Source: an uncultured Collinsella sp.
GTDB lineage: Bacteria > Actinomycetota > Coriobacteriia > Coriobacteriales > Coriobacteriaceae
Length of the DNA stretch: 48,830 nt
Assembly (NCBI GenBank): GCA_958423535.1
Contig: CATZRJ010000008.1
Coordinates: 1 to 48,830 of the forward strand
Direction: 5' to 3'
Part shown: positions 34,943 to 42,870 of the stretch, piece by piece
Layout of the letters: every line of letters begins with the position of its first letter
How positions within the stretch are numbered: position 1 is the first letter of the stretch
The notes under the pieces: model-generated
Database searches by the model: none
What the model was told of the DNA's origin: nothing
The model's input: only the letters and a program-made list of their open reading frames with translations
Translations under genes and position numbers: made by a program

Positions 34943-37639
34943 ATGGAAGAGATGCCCAAGAACTACGATCCGTCGACCAACGAGCCGGCGATCCTGCAGA
35001 AGTGGCTCGACGGCGGCTACTACAAGCGCCGTGAGGGCGTGGGCGACTGCACCGTCACCATTCCGCCTCCCAACGTGACCGGCAAACTCCACATGGGTCA
35101 CGCCACCGACGACTCCATCCAGGACGCCATCATCCGTATGGCCCGCATGCGCGGCAAGTCCACGCGCTGGGTGCTGGGCACCGATCACGCCGGTATCGCC
35201 ACGCAGACCAAGGTCGACAAGAAGCTCAAGAGCGAGGGCATTAGCCGCCTGGAGATCGGTCGCGACAAGTTTGTCGACGCTTGCTGGGATTGGACCCACG
35301 AGTACGGCGGCATCATCGTCGAGCAGATCAAGCGTATGGGCTGCTCCGTTGACTTCGACAACGAGCGCTTTACCATGGACGAGGATTACGCACAGGCCGT
35401 GCGCAAGGTCTTCTGCGATTGGTACCACGACGGCCTGATCTACCGTGGCAAGCGTATCGTTAACTGGTGCCCCAACTGCACCACCGCCATCTCGGACGAC
35501 GAGGCCGAATACAAGGACGAGAAGGGCCATCTGTGGCACCTGCGTTACCCGCTGACCGAGCCGGTCAACGGCCAGGATTACATCGTCGTCGCCACCACGC
35601 GCCCCGAGACCATGCTCGGCGACACGGGCGTCGCCGTCTCCCCGAAGGACCCCGAGAAGGCCGCCTTTGTGGGTAAGACCGTCAAGCTCCCCATCGTCGA
35701 TCGCGAGATCCCCATCTTTGAGGATTGGCACGTCGACGCCAACTTTGGCTCCGGCTTTGTCAAGGTCACCCCGGCCCACGACCCCAACGATTACGCCATG
35801 GGCCAGGCCCACGACCTGCCGCAGATCAACATCTTCGACGAGCACGCGGTGGTCGTCGAGGGTTACGGCGAGTTTACCGGCATGAACCGTGACGAGTGCC
35901 GCGAGGCCGTCATCAAGTGGTTTGAGGAGCACGACCTGCTCGATCACGTCGAGGACCTCGATCACTCCGTCATGCACTGCTACCGTTGCGACGCCGCGCT
36001 GGAGCCGTGGCTGTCCGAGCAGTGGTTTGTGGCCGTCGACAAGCTCAAGGGGCCAGCGCTTGACGCCGTCAACTCCGGCAAGGTCACCTTCCACCCCGCG
36101 CGCTGGACGCAGACCTACACCACCTGGATGGAGAACCTCAAGGACTGGTGCATCAGCCGCCAGCTGTGGTGGGGCCACCGCATCCCCGTGTTCTACTGCG
36201 AGGACTGCGGCTGGGAGGACGCCCTTACCGAGGACACCGACGTGTGCCCCAAGTGCGGCGGCCATCACGTGCATCAGGACGAGAACGTGCTGGACACCTG
36301 GTTTAGCTCGCAGCTGTGGACCTTCGCCACGCAGGGCTGGCCGCAAAAGCCGGAGCTGCTCGAGGGCCATCACCCCACGACGGCGCTCGTCACCGCGCGC
36401 GACATCATCGCGCTGTGGGTCGCCCGCATGGTCATGAGCTCACTGTACTTCCTGGACGAGGTGCCATTTAAGGACGTCGTCATCTACCCGACGATCCTTG
36501 CCAAGGACGGCAGCCGCATGTCCAAGTCCAAGGGCAACGGCGTTGACCCCATGGACCTCATCGGCATGTACGGCGCCGATGCCATGCGCTTCAACTTGCT
36601 CACGCTGTGCACCAACAACCAGGACGTCAAGTTTGACGCGAACATCGACAAGAAGACCAAGAAGCTCATCGACAGTCCGCGCACCGAGCAGGCCAAGTCG
36701 TTTGTGACCAAGATCTGGAACGCCAGCCGCTTCCTGCTCATGAACATGGAAGGCTACACGCCCGGCGAGCCCGTCGTGGAGACGCCTGCCGACGCTTGGA
36801 TGTTCAGCCGCCTGGCCAAGGCCGTGAAGATGGTCACCGAGGGCATCGAGAACTACACCTTTGGCGATATGGCCCGCGGCGTGCAGCAGTTCTTCTGGAA
36901 CGAGGTCTGCGACTGGTACGTCGAGGTCACTAAGGCCCGCCTGAAGGGCGAGGGCCGTCTGCAGGCTCAGCGCAACCTGATCTTTGTGCTCGACACCTCC
37001 ATTCGCCTGATGCACCCGCTTATGCCGTTTGTCACCGAGGAGATTTGGGATAACATGCCGGCGAGTGTGCTCGATCTGGACGCCGAGGGCAACGTGGACC
37101 GCGCCGAGGCGCTCATGATCGCCAAGTGGCCGGAGCCCGCCGACTACGCCAAGTATGTTGACGAGGATGCCGAGCGCGCGTTTGAGCTGTGCCGCACCGT
37201 CGTTTCCGCCGCCCGTGCCACCCGTTCGCGTTATCGCTTGAGCCCCAAGGCCGAGCTCGACGTGGTCGTGCGTGCCGGCGCCGAGGACATCGAGAAGCTC
37301 GAGAGCCTGCGCTCGACCATCGAGCCGCTGGCAAACACCGCCTCGCTGGTCATGGGGACCGACGTTGAGAAGCCGGCCGCGAGCATTGCCGTGGTCGACA
37401 GCGGCGTCGAGGTCTTTGTGGTGCTCGAGGGCAAGGTCGATCTTTCGGCCGAGAAGGCACGCCTGGAGAAGGAGATCGCTGCGGCCCAGAAGGAGCTCGC
37501 CAGTTGCGAGAAGACGCTCGCCAACGAGGGCTTCGTGGCCAAGGCCGCGCCCGCGGTGGTGCAGAAGAAGAGGGACCGTGCAGCTGAGCTCAAGGAGATC
37601 CTGGCGGCGCTGACCTCGCAGGTTGCTGACTTCTCGTAG
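34943..37639 (+). CDS. valS: Valyl-tRNA synthetase
   Basis: An 898-residue class I synthetase. The HIGH motif appears as HMGH (residues 50-53, in PNVTGKLHMGH) and KMSKS as RMSKS (525-529). The editing domain includes TTRPETMLGDTGVAV. The C-terminal coiled coil typical of ValRS (about 830-898) is present. The ATG at 34943 follows CAGGGAGAG. A long inverted-repeat leader precedes it and element F follows its stop codon. Confidence 0.97.
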   Translation: MEEMPKNYDPSTNEPAILQKWLDGGYYKRREGVGDCTVTIPPPNVTGKLHMGHATDDSIQDAIIRMARMRGKSTRWVLGTDHAGIATQTKVDKKLKSEGISRLEIGRDKFVDACWDWTHEYGGIIVEQIKRMGCSVDFDNERFTMDEDYAQAVRKVFCDWYHDGLIYRGKRIVNWCPNCTTAISDDEAEYKDEKGHLWHLRYPLTEPVNGQDYIVVATTRPETMLGDTGVAVSPKDPEKAAFVGKTVKLPIVDREIPIFEDWHVDANFGSGFVKVTPAHDPNDYAMGQAHDLPQINIFDEHAVVVEGYGEFTGMNRDECREAVIKWFEEHDLLDHVEDLDHSVMHCYRCDAALEPWLSEQWFVAVDKLKGPALDAVNSGKVTFHPARWTQTYTTWMENLKDWCISRQLWWGHRIPVFYCEDCGWEDALTEDTDVCPKCGGHHVHQDENVLDTWFSSQLWTFATQGWPQKPELLEGHHPTTALVTARDIIALWVARMVMSSLYFLDEVPFKDVVIYPTILAKDGSRMSKSKGNGVDPMDLIGMYGADAMRFNLLTLCTNNQDVKFDANIDKKTKKLIDSPRTEQAKSFVTKIWNASRFLLMNMEGYTPGEPVVETPADAWMFSRLAKAVKMVTEGIENYTFGDMARGVQQFFWNEVCDWYVEVTKARLKGEGRLQAQRNLIFVLDTSIRLMHPLMPFVTEEIWDNMPASVLDLDAEGNVDRAEALMIAKWPEPADYAKYVDEDAERAFELCRTVVSAARATRSRYRLSPKAELDVVVRAGAEDIEKLESLRSTIEPLANTASLVMGTDVEKPAASIAVVDSGVEVFVVLEGKVDLSAEKARLEKEIAAAQKELASCEKTLANEGFVAKAAPAVVQKKRDRAAELKEILAALTSQVADFS

Positions 37640-37664
37640 GCGGTGCTGGGGGACGCGGTTTGGG

Positions 37665-37753
37665 GCATTGCTCGCTACTGCGAACAGTCCTGCGCAAGAC
37701 GGACAGCACATTAAGTGCTGTCCTTTGCGTGCGGAACTTGTATCGAGCAAAGC
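37665..37753 (-). repeat. Nested palindromic element F between valS and folC
   Basis: An outer 10-nt inverted repeat with one mismatch (37665-37674 with 37744-37753) encloses CGCAA/TTGCG and a perfect 9-bp hairpin (GGACAGCAC 37701-37709, GTGCTGTCC 37715-37723). Read on the minus strand it carries TTCCGCACG, CACTTAATGTG and GCAGGAC in the same order and spacing as element V upstream of valS, while the stem bases differ and remain paired. The rest of the 279-bp gap to folC shows no gene. Confidence 0.7.
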
Positions 37754-37918
37754 GTCGGGCCGCTCCTAGTGCGGTTACGTAGTTGTTTGCATCCTGCGTT
37801 TTAGGGCCACTGGGTTGTGGCCTTGATTCTGCTGTAAAGCGGTGTTTGGCTGATATTTTGAATGGGAGGGGCTCGTTGTTGCTTACGGGCCTCTTTTTAT
37901 GTTGAGGGGACTTTGGCT

Positions 37919-39262
37919 ATGGCAAAGCGTTCTGGGCTGTATTCGGTGCCGTTTGAGTTTGATCTGGTTCCGTTTGATGAGGCTGTCGTTGTGGCGGCCG
38001 ATACGGGGAAGATTTCTGGCACTGGTACTCGGATGCTTGAGACGGTTATCGACATGCTCGATGAGCTTGGTCGTCCCGATGAATACTTTGATTGCATTCA
38101 GATTGCCGGAACCAACGGTAAAACTTCGACAACGCGTTTCTCGGCTTCGATCCTGCGCGGTGAAGGTCTGAAGACGGCCTTGTATACGTCTCCTCATCTT
38201 GTGCGTTATCCCGAACGCATGGAAATTGATGGACGTGTGGTGAGCGATGACGCTTTTGCTCGCGGCGTTTCTGCTGCGATTGAAGCCGGACATCGCGTGA
38301 ATGAACGTCGTGTGGCGGCCGGGAAGAGCGCTTACTTTATCTCCCCGTTCGACTTGCTTACGACCTCTGCGATGGTCGTGTTTGCCGAGGCTCGCGTGGA
38401 TGTTGCCGTGTTGGAAGTTGGCTTGGGCGGTCGTTGGGATGCCACCAGCGCCACTGATCCTGTCGCCGTGGCCATTACGGGCATTGGGCTCGATCATACT
38501 CGTATTTTGGGCGACACACTTGAGGCTATTGCGGGGGAGAAGGCTGCGGTTATTAAGCCTGAGCGTTTGGTTGTTTTGGGCGAGGGTACGCATGAGGCGA
38601 GCGTTCAGCGCGTGATGGATGACCGTTGCCGCGAATGTGGTGTGGTGCCGCTCGTGGTGAGCCATACGACGACCAAACTTCCTGAACACGTGGGTGATAC
38701 GGTGGAGTTTAGCTGCACCACGCCGCGTGCGATCTATACGTCGAGTATGGTCAAGCCGGCATATCAGCCGCAGAATGCCGCGTGCGCGATTATGCTGTGC
38801 GAGGGCTATCTGGGCCGCGAGCTCGACCACGATGCGCTCGACGCTTCGCTTATGGGCTGCCCCACGCCGGGTCGCTTTGATGTGCTGGGAACCGATCCGC
38901 TCAAGTTGATCGACGCCTGCCATAACCCCCAGAGCTGCGAGAACTTTGTGAGCGCACTGGACGAGATCGATCCGTGCGTAGAAAATCGCCCCACGCTGCT
39001 GTGCGCCGCATTGGCTGATAAGGACGTGGCGGGCATCGTCGACGTGCTTGTTCCGGCCTTCCCCCGTGTGGTCGCGACGCAGACCGATTCCGATCGCGCC
39101 CTGCCAGTGGAGGAGCTCGCTGCCCTGGTGGACGCCGATAAGCTCGCGGGTGTGTACCCCAGCGTATCCAAGGCCCTCGCAGCCCTCGATGCCGCCGGCG
39201 AGCCCTTCGTTGCCGCCGGCACCATCACCCTAGCCGGCGAAGTAGCCGGCCTGCTGCGCTAA
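37919..39262 (+). CDS. folC: Folylpolyglutamate/dihydrofolate synthase
   Basis: A 447-residue Mur-ligase-family enzyme adding glutamate to folates. The P-loop is GTNGKTSTTRF (about residues 63-73), followed by LYTSPHLVRYPERM, the folate-binding loop region, and GLGGRWDATSA. The C-terminal ligase domain ends in VAAGTITLAGEV. The ATG at 37919 follows GAGGGGA; an upstream frame to 37862 lacks a better start. The first half uses many T-ending codons, unlike valS and unlike its own last third. Activity on dihydropteroate as well as folate is likely but not proven from sequence. Confidence 0.9.
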   Translation: MAKRSGLYSVPFEFDLVPFDEAVVVAADTGKISGTGTRMLETVIDMLDELGRPDEYFDCIQIAGTNGKTSTTRFSASILRGEGLKTALYTSPHLVRYPERMEIDGRVVSDDAFARGVSAAIEAGHRVNERRVAAGKSAYFISPFDLLTTSAMVVFAEARVDVAVLEVGLGGRWDATSATDPVAVAITGIGLDHTRILGDTLEAIAGEKAAVIKPERLVVLGEGTHEASVQRVMDDRCRECGVVPLVVSHTTTKLPEHVGDTVEFSCTTPRAIYTSSMVKPAYQPQNAACAIMLCEGYLGRELDHDALDASLMGCPTPGRFDVLGTDPLKLIDACHNPQSCENFVSALDEIDPCVENRPTLLCAALADKDVAGIVDVLVPAFPRVVATQTDSDRALPVEELAALVDADKLAGVYPSVSKALAALDAAGEPFVAAGTITLAGEVAGLLR

Positions 39263-39293
39263 CACCATTCGCAGGGCAGCTAGTTGGTCTGCT

Positions 39294-39455
39294 CGCCACG
39301 AAATGGGCCTATCTACTACGTTTAATCGACCGCCCTCGACCACGCCGAGAATTACAAAATCAAAACCGCAGGTAGATGGCTTGTCGAATTTCAAAAAAGA
39401 CCCGCATGGTTGACCCATGCGGGTTAAACGTAGTAAATAGCCCGTTTTTGTGGCG
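39294..39455. repeat. Palindromic element M1
   Basis: Imperfect inverted arms of 31 nt (39294-39324 with 39425-39455, sharing TACTACGTTTA) bracket a core with AACCGCAGGTAGATGGCTTG at 39364-39383 and an inner hairpin (ACCCGCATGG from 39400, with CCATGCGGGT). The core is shared with element M2 at 40748-40903, whose arms are different. It lies just after folC in the convergent gap to the peptidase gene. Confidence 0.7.
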
Positions 39456-39468
39456 AAGCATTGGCGGG

Positions 39469-39499
39469 ATGTGGCAAAGGGACAGTCCCTTTGCCACAT
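39469..39499. terminator. Perfect 15-bp palindrome in the convergent gap
   Basis: ATGTGGCAAAGGGAC (39469-39483) and GTCCCTTTGCCACAT (39485-39499) are separated by one base. It lies four bases from the stop codon of the peptidase gene (minus strand) and after folC (plus strand). There is no T run, so termination is uncertain; a diverged relative is at 40633-40663. Confidence 0.5.
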
Positions 39500-39502
39500 T
39501 GG

Positions 39503-40591
39503 CTAGTCTAGGCGGGTCGGATCGTGGGGGTAGGCGTTGAGAATCTCGACGCCGGACTCGGTAACCAGGGCTAGGTCCTCGATGCGGACGCCGGTGCGGC
39601 CGGGGAGGTAGATTCCCGGCTCGATAGAGAACGTCATGCCAGGCTCTACGACCTGCTCGTTGGCGAGCGAGACGTCGCCCGGCTCATGGTCCTGCAGGCC
39701 GATCGAGTGTCCCAAGCGGTGCGTAAAGTATTTGCCGTAGCCAGCGTCCTCAATCACGTCGCGCGCGGCGCGGTCCAGGTCGCACATACGCACGCCCGGG
39801 GCGATAAGCGATTCGGCTGCCTCGTTGGCGCTGCGCACGATGTCGTAGATGCGCGCGGTTTCCTCGTCCGGCTCGCCCCAAAAGAACGTGCGCGTCATGT
39901 CCGAGCAGTAGTTGCGGTGGCGCCCACCAATGTCGAACAGCACCACATCTCCGCGCCTGAGTACGGTGTCGTCGGGCTCGTGGTGCGGGTCGCCGGCGTT
40001 GGCGCCAAAGCTCACGATGGGCGGAAAACTAAAGCCCTCGCAGCCATGATTGCGGTACAGGCTGAACATCTGATCGGCAATTTCGCGCTCCGTTACGCCC
40101 TCGTGGACGAGCTTGATGGCATCGGTCATCACGGCATCGTTGGCGGCCGAGGACGCGCGCATGAGCTCCTGCTCGGCTTCGTCCTTGTGGGTGCGTGCGG
40201 CGGTGACGGCAAAGTCGCCCAAGAAGAACTCGCTGGCGGCTTTGCGCTCCATAAGCGGCATCAAAAAGCCGGAGCGCATAACGGTATCGATGCCGAGGGG
40301 CTTGACAGGATTAACCTCTCGAACGATGGCGTCGGCCACGACGTCGGTATCGGTGTGATACGCGACGCGGGCATTGTCGTACTCGGGCAGCTGATGCAGC
40401 GCGTTGACCAGGATCACGGGCTCGCTACCGCGTGCGAGCAGCACGCCACAAAAACGCTCGAACATATCGGCATAAAAGCCGGTCAGGTAATAAATCGACC
40501 ACGGGTCGTTTACGAGCAGCTGCGCGCCGGGGTGCTGAGCCTCGAGCGCATCGAGCACGCGCGCCACGCGCTGATCATCGACATGTGCCAT
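39503..40591 (-). CDS. M24-family Xaa-Pro-type aminopeptidase
   Basis: A 362-residue creatinase/aminopeptidase-fold protein. The N-terminal creatinase-like domain (about 1-130) precedes a pita-bread domain with the five metal ligands: FDIGG and YCSDMTR (Asp, Asp), RLGHSIGLQDHE (His), FSIEPGIYLPG (Glu) and RIEDLALVT (Glu). This fits PepQ/YpdF-type prolidases that release residues before proline from short peptides. The start at 40591 follows AAAGGATG; an in-frame extension to 40630 has no ribosome site. Confidence 0.9.
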   Translation of the reverse strand: MAHVDDQRVARVLDALEAQHPGAQLLVNDPWSIYYLTGFYADMFERFCGVLLARGSEPVILVNALHQLPEYDNARVAYHTDTDVVADAIVREVNPVKPLGIDTVMRSGFLMPLMERKAASEFFLGDFAVTAARTHKDEAEQELMRASSAANDAVMTDAIKLVHEGVTEREIADQMFSLYRNHGCEGFSFPPIVSFGANAGDPHHEPDDTVLRRGDVVLFDIGGRHRNYCSDMTRTFFWGEPDEETARIYDIVRSANEAAESLIAPGVRMCDLDRAARDVIEDAGYGKYFTHRLGHSIGLQDHEPGDVSLANEQVVEPGMTFSIEPGIYLPGRTGVRIEDLALVTESGVEILNAYPHDPTRLD

Positions 40592-40632
40592 GAAACATCC
40601 TTTCGCTAGGGTGCCACCATGGTATCCCATGC

Positions 40633-40663
40633 CCGGCAGATAGGGACGTTCCTTTTATGCCGG
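40633..40663. repeat. Diverged copy of the GGGAC palindrome
   Basis: CCGGCA (40633-40638) and TGCCGG (40658-40663) enclose AGGGACGTTCCTTTT, a decayed version of the palindrome at 39469-39499. It sits upstream of the peptidase gene, so the two related palindromes flank that gene. Confidence 0.45.
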
Positions 40664-40747
40664 CACTTCGGGACACTCCTTGGTATGGTCAGCCTGGCGA
40701 ACGTTCGGGCAAAAGTAGTCATTAGAGGCCCGCCCCAAATGGGCTGC

Positions 40748-40903
40748 TTCAAAACTATGGCGGATTACGGGGCTGGACCTGTATTACATGACCATAGGAA
40801 AAATGGCGAAATTAAACCGCAGGTATAAGGCTTATCAAAAATCGAAAATTGCCGGTATGGATGGGGTCTCCGAATCAGCCCCGTAATCCGGCATAGTTTT
40901 GAA
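40748..40903. repeat. Palindromic element M2
   Basis: Arms of 27 nt (40748-40774 with 40877-40903) match at 26 positions. The core holds AACCGCAGGTATAAGGCTTA at 40815-40834, matching M1 at 39364. The arm sequences are unrelated to those of M1. The 480-bp gap 40592-41071 contains no gene that I can support: only this element, the palindrome at 40633, repeat R4 and a fragment at 41047-41073 resembling the M2 left flank. Confidence 0.7.
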
Positions 40904-40945
40904 ATGGCACTAAAGTAGGCACAAGCTAAATACCGATCCCAAGGC

Positions 40946-41013
40946 AAGTTGCGGTGGAATAGTTCCTGGATGCCGGGGTTTTGGCGGAAATTAGGAACTA
41001 TTTCACCGCAATT
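40946..41013. repeat. 70-bp palindromic repeat, copy R4
   Basis: The left arm AAGTTGCGGTGGAATAGTTC starts at 40946 and the right arm ends at 41013, with two mismatches. Same family as R1 to R3; the loop is again different. Confidence 0.8.
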
Positions 41014-41071
41014 GAGGAGTGGTGGGGTGGATGGCGGGGTAGCTAAAAGAGCCCCGTCCTAAATGAGCTGC

Positions 41072-41470
41072 TTAGGCTGGGTCGATGTCCATGCTGGCGA
41101 TGAGGTTGATGCTGGTGCCGAGGAGGTTCTCCATCACGACGTCGCCCATGCGGATGGGGGCGTCGACGACCAGGCCGCGGATGAGGTTCATGGCTTGGGC
41201 GTGGAATGCCAGCGGGATGGCCTCGGCCGTGCGCACGGGTAGCAGCGCCTCGTCGCCGCCGGATACGGCCACGGTGGTGGTGAGCACGCGCATGGGGCAG
41301 GTGAGCTCCTGATGTGCGAACGTATCACCGCGCGGGCAGCTGTTGCCGGTCACGGAGCGCACCTCTACCACGGCGCCGTCTGCGTCACGCTCTACCTCTA
41401 CGGTCAGGAGGCATTCGGATGGGCAGGTAGTGCAGTTGAACTGCAGCGTTTCGATCGCGTTTACGCTCAT
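41072..41470 (-). CDS. DUF1667-family small Cys protein
   Basis: A 132-residue protein with Cys pairs CTTCPSEC near residue 13, NSCPRGDTFAHQE near 43 and CPMRVLTTTV near 57, the DUF1667 pattern. The start at 41470 follows GGAGG; an extension to 41521 overlaps the upstream gene and lacks a site. It is the last gene of a three-gene operon, four bases after the NAD/FAD oxidoreductase. Family members accompany GlpA/B-like flavoproteins and probably carry an iron-sulfur cluster for electron transfer; that role is inferred. Confidence 0.85.
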   Translation of the reverse strand: MSVNAIETLQFNCTTCPSECLLTVEVERDADGAVVEVRSVTGNSCPRGDTFAHQELTCPMRVLTTTVAVSGGDEALLPVRTAEAIPLAFHAQAMNLIRGLVVDAPIRMGDVVMENLLGTSINLIASMDIDPA

Positions 41471-41474
41471 GGCC

Positions 41475-42869
41475 TTACGCCTCCTCGACGGGATCGACGG
41501 ACAGGACAATCTCGCTAACATTCAGTTCGAGTGCGCGCTGAATCACCTTTGCCGGCAGTGGGAAGCTCTCCATCACGCTCGGTTTAAACGGGCGGATCTT
41601 GCCTGCAAACAGTTCTTTGTCGCCTGCTAGAATACGTACGCGGGCGGCATCGACCGGTTTGCGTACGCGGAAGTTGAGTTTGGTGAGTGTCACGGCCGTA
41701 ATGCGTCCCGGCAGCGCGTAGCCTGCGATGCCGGCGGGGGAGATCGTAAGCTCGCAGCCCATGCTCGCAGCGCTCGCCCCGGCGTCGCCGTTCAACGCCC
41801 ATGTCGCTGCAGCCGCACCGGCACGCTCGGACTCGGTCGTCACGTTGTCGGCCAGATCGTGCACGTGCAGTACGTTGCCGCAGGCAAAGATGCCCGGCAC
41901 GCCCGTTTGCAGGCTCTGATCCACCACGGCGCCGCGCGTGCGTGGGTCAAGCTCAACGCCCGCACCCACCGAAAGCTCGTTCTCGGGAATCAGGCCCACC
42001 GAAAGCAGCAGCGTATCGCATGGAACGATGCGCTCCGTCCCGGCAATGGGCACCAGATGCTCGTCAACCTGACTCACCTCGACGGCCTCCACGCGATCGT
42101 GACCGATCACACGCGTGACGGTTGTGGACAGGTGCAACGGAATGCCAAAGTCGTCCAGGCAGTTCTTGACGTTACGGCGCAGCCCGTTGGCGTACGGCAT
42201 GAGCTCGTACACGCCCTCGACCGAAATCCCCTCGAGTGTGCAGCGGCGCGCCATGATAAGCCCGATGTCGCCCGAGCCCAAAATGACGGCACGCGAGCCG
42301 GGCTTGAGGTTTTCGATATTGATGTATCGTTGCGCCAGGCCGGCCGTAAACACGCCGGCGGGTCGGCTGCCGGGAATCTTGATCTCGCTGCGGGTGCGCT
42401 CGCGGCACCCCATGGCAAGGACGACCGCGCGTCCGGTGAGCTGAAGCATGCCGGTACGGCTCATGAGCGTGACGGTATGGACCGCGTCGTCTCCCGCGAT
42501 CTCGCCCGTGTCTGGGTCGCCCGCGCCCGCGCCCTCACCCGAATCAATCCCAAGCACCATATTGTCCAGGAACAGCGCAATGTCGGTCGCACGCACCTGG
42601 TCGATAAAGCGCTGCGCGTACTCGGGACCGGTGAGCTCCTGCTTAAAGTGCGAAAGGCCAAAACCGGGGTGGATGCACTGGCGCAGGATGCCGCCCAGAT
42701 GCTGCTCGCGCTCCACGATGGCCACGCGCGCGTCTGCCTTATGTGCGGCAAGTGCGGCCGCCATGCCGGCAGGTCCGCCGCCGATAACGACCACGTCGAA
42801 CGCCTGCGTCGACACCGACGCTACGGCTCCTGCCTCCGCGCGTTCGTCGCGCATATCAAGCGTCGCCAT
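41475..42869 (-). CDS. FAD/NAD(P)-dependent oxidoreductase (glycerol-3-phosphate dehydrogenase-type operon)
   Basis: A 464-residue two-dinucleotide-domain flavoprotein. The FAD Rossmann motif is VVIGGGPAGMAAALAAHKA (residues 27-45) and the second is AVILGSGDIGLIMAR near 195. GIFACGNVLHVHDLADNV is the second FAD contact. CIHPGFG near residue 75 is a conserved Cys region of this family. It lies one base after the GlpA-like gene and just before the DUF1667 gene, a trio seen in many anaerobes. It likely relays electrons from the GlpA-like subunit to an acceptor. Confidence 0.88.
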   Translation of the reverse strand: MATLDMRDERAEAGAVASVSTQAFDVVVIGGGPAGMAAALAAHKADARVAIVEREQHLGGILRQCIHPGFGLSHFKQELTGPEYAQRFIDQVRATDIALFLDNMVLGIDSGEGAGAGDPDTGEIAGDDAVHTVTLMSRTGMLQLTGRAVVLAMGCRERTRSEIKIPGSRPAGVFTAGLAQRYINIENLKPGSRAVILGSGDIGLIMARRCTLEGISVEGVYELMPYANGLRRNVKNCLDDFGIPLHLSTTVTRVIGHDRVEAVEVSQVDEHLVPIAGTERIVPCDTLLLSVGLIPENELSVGAGVELDPRTRGAVVDQSLQTGVPGIFACGNVLHVHDLADNVTTESERAGAAAATWALNGDAGASAASMGCELTISPAGIAGYALPGRITAVTLTKLNFRVRKPVDAARVRILAGDKELFAGKIRPFKPSVMESFPLPAKVIQRALELNVSEIVLSVDPVEEA

Positions 42870-42870
42870 C

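Noticed and set aside
40765..40947. 60-residue minus-strand ORF in element M2
   Set aside because: It overlaps the inverted arms and has no ribosome site; the peptide resemblance to M1 follows from the shared DNA core.
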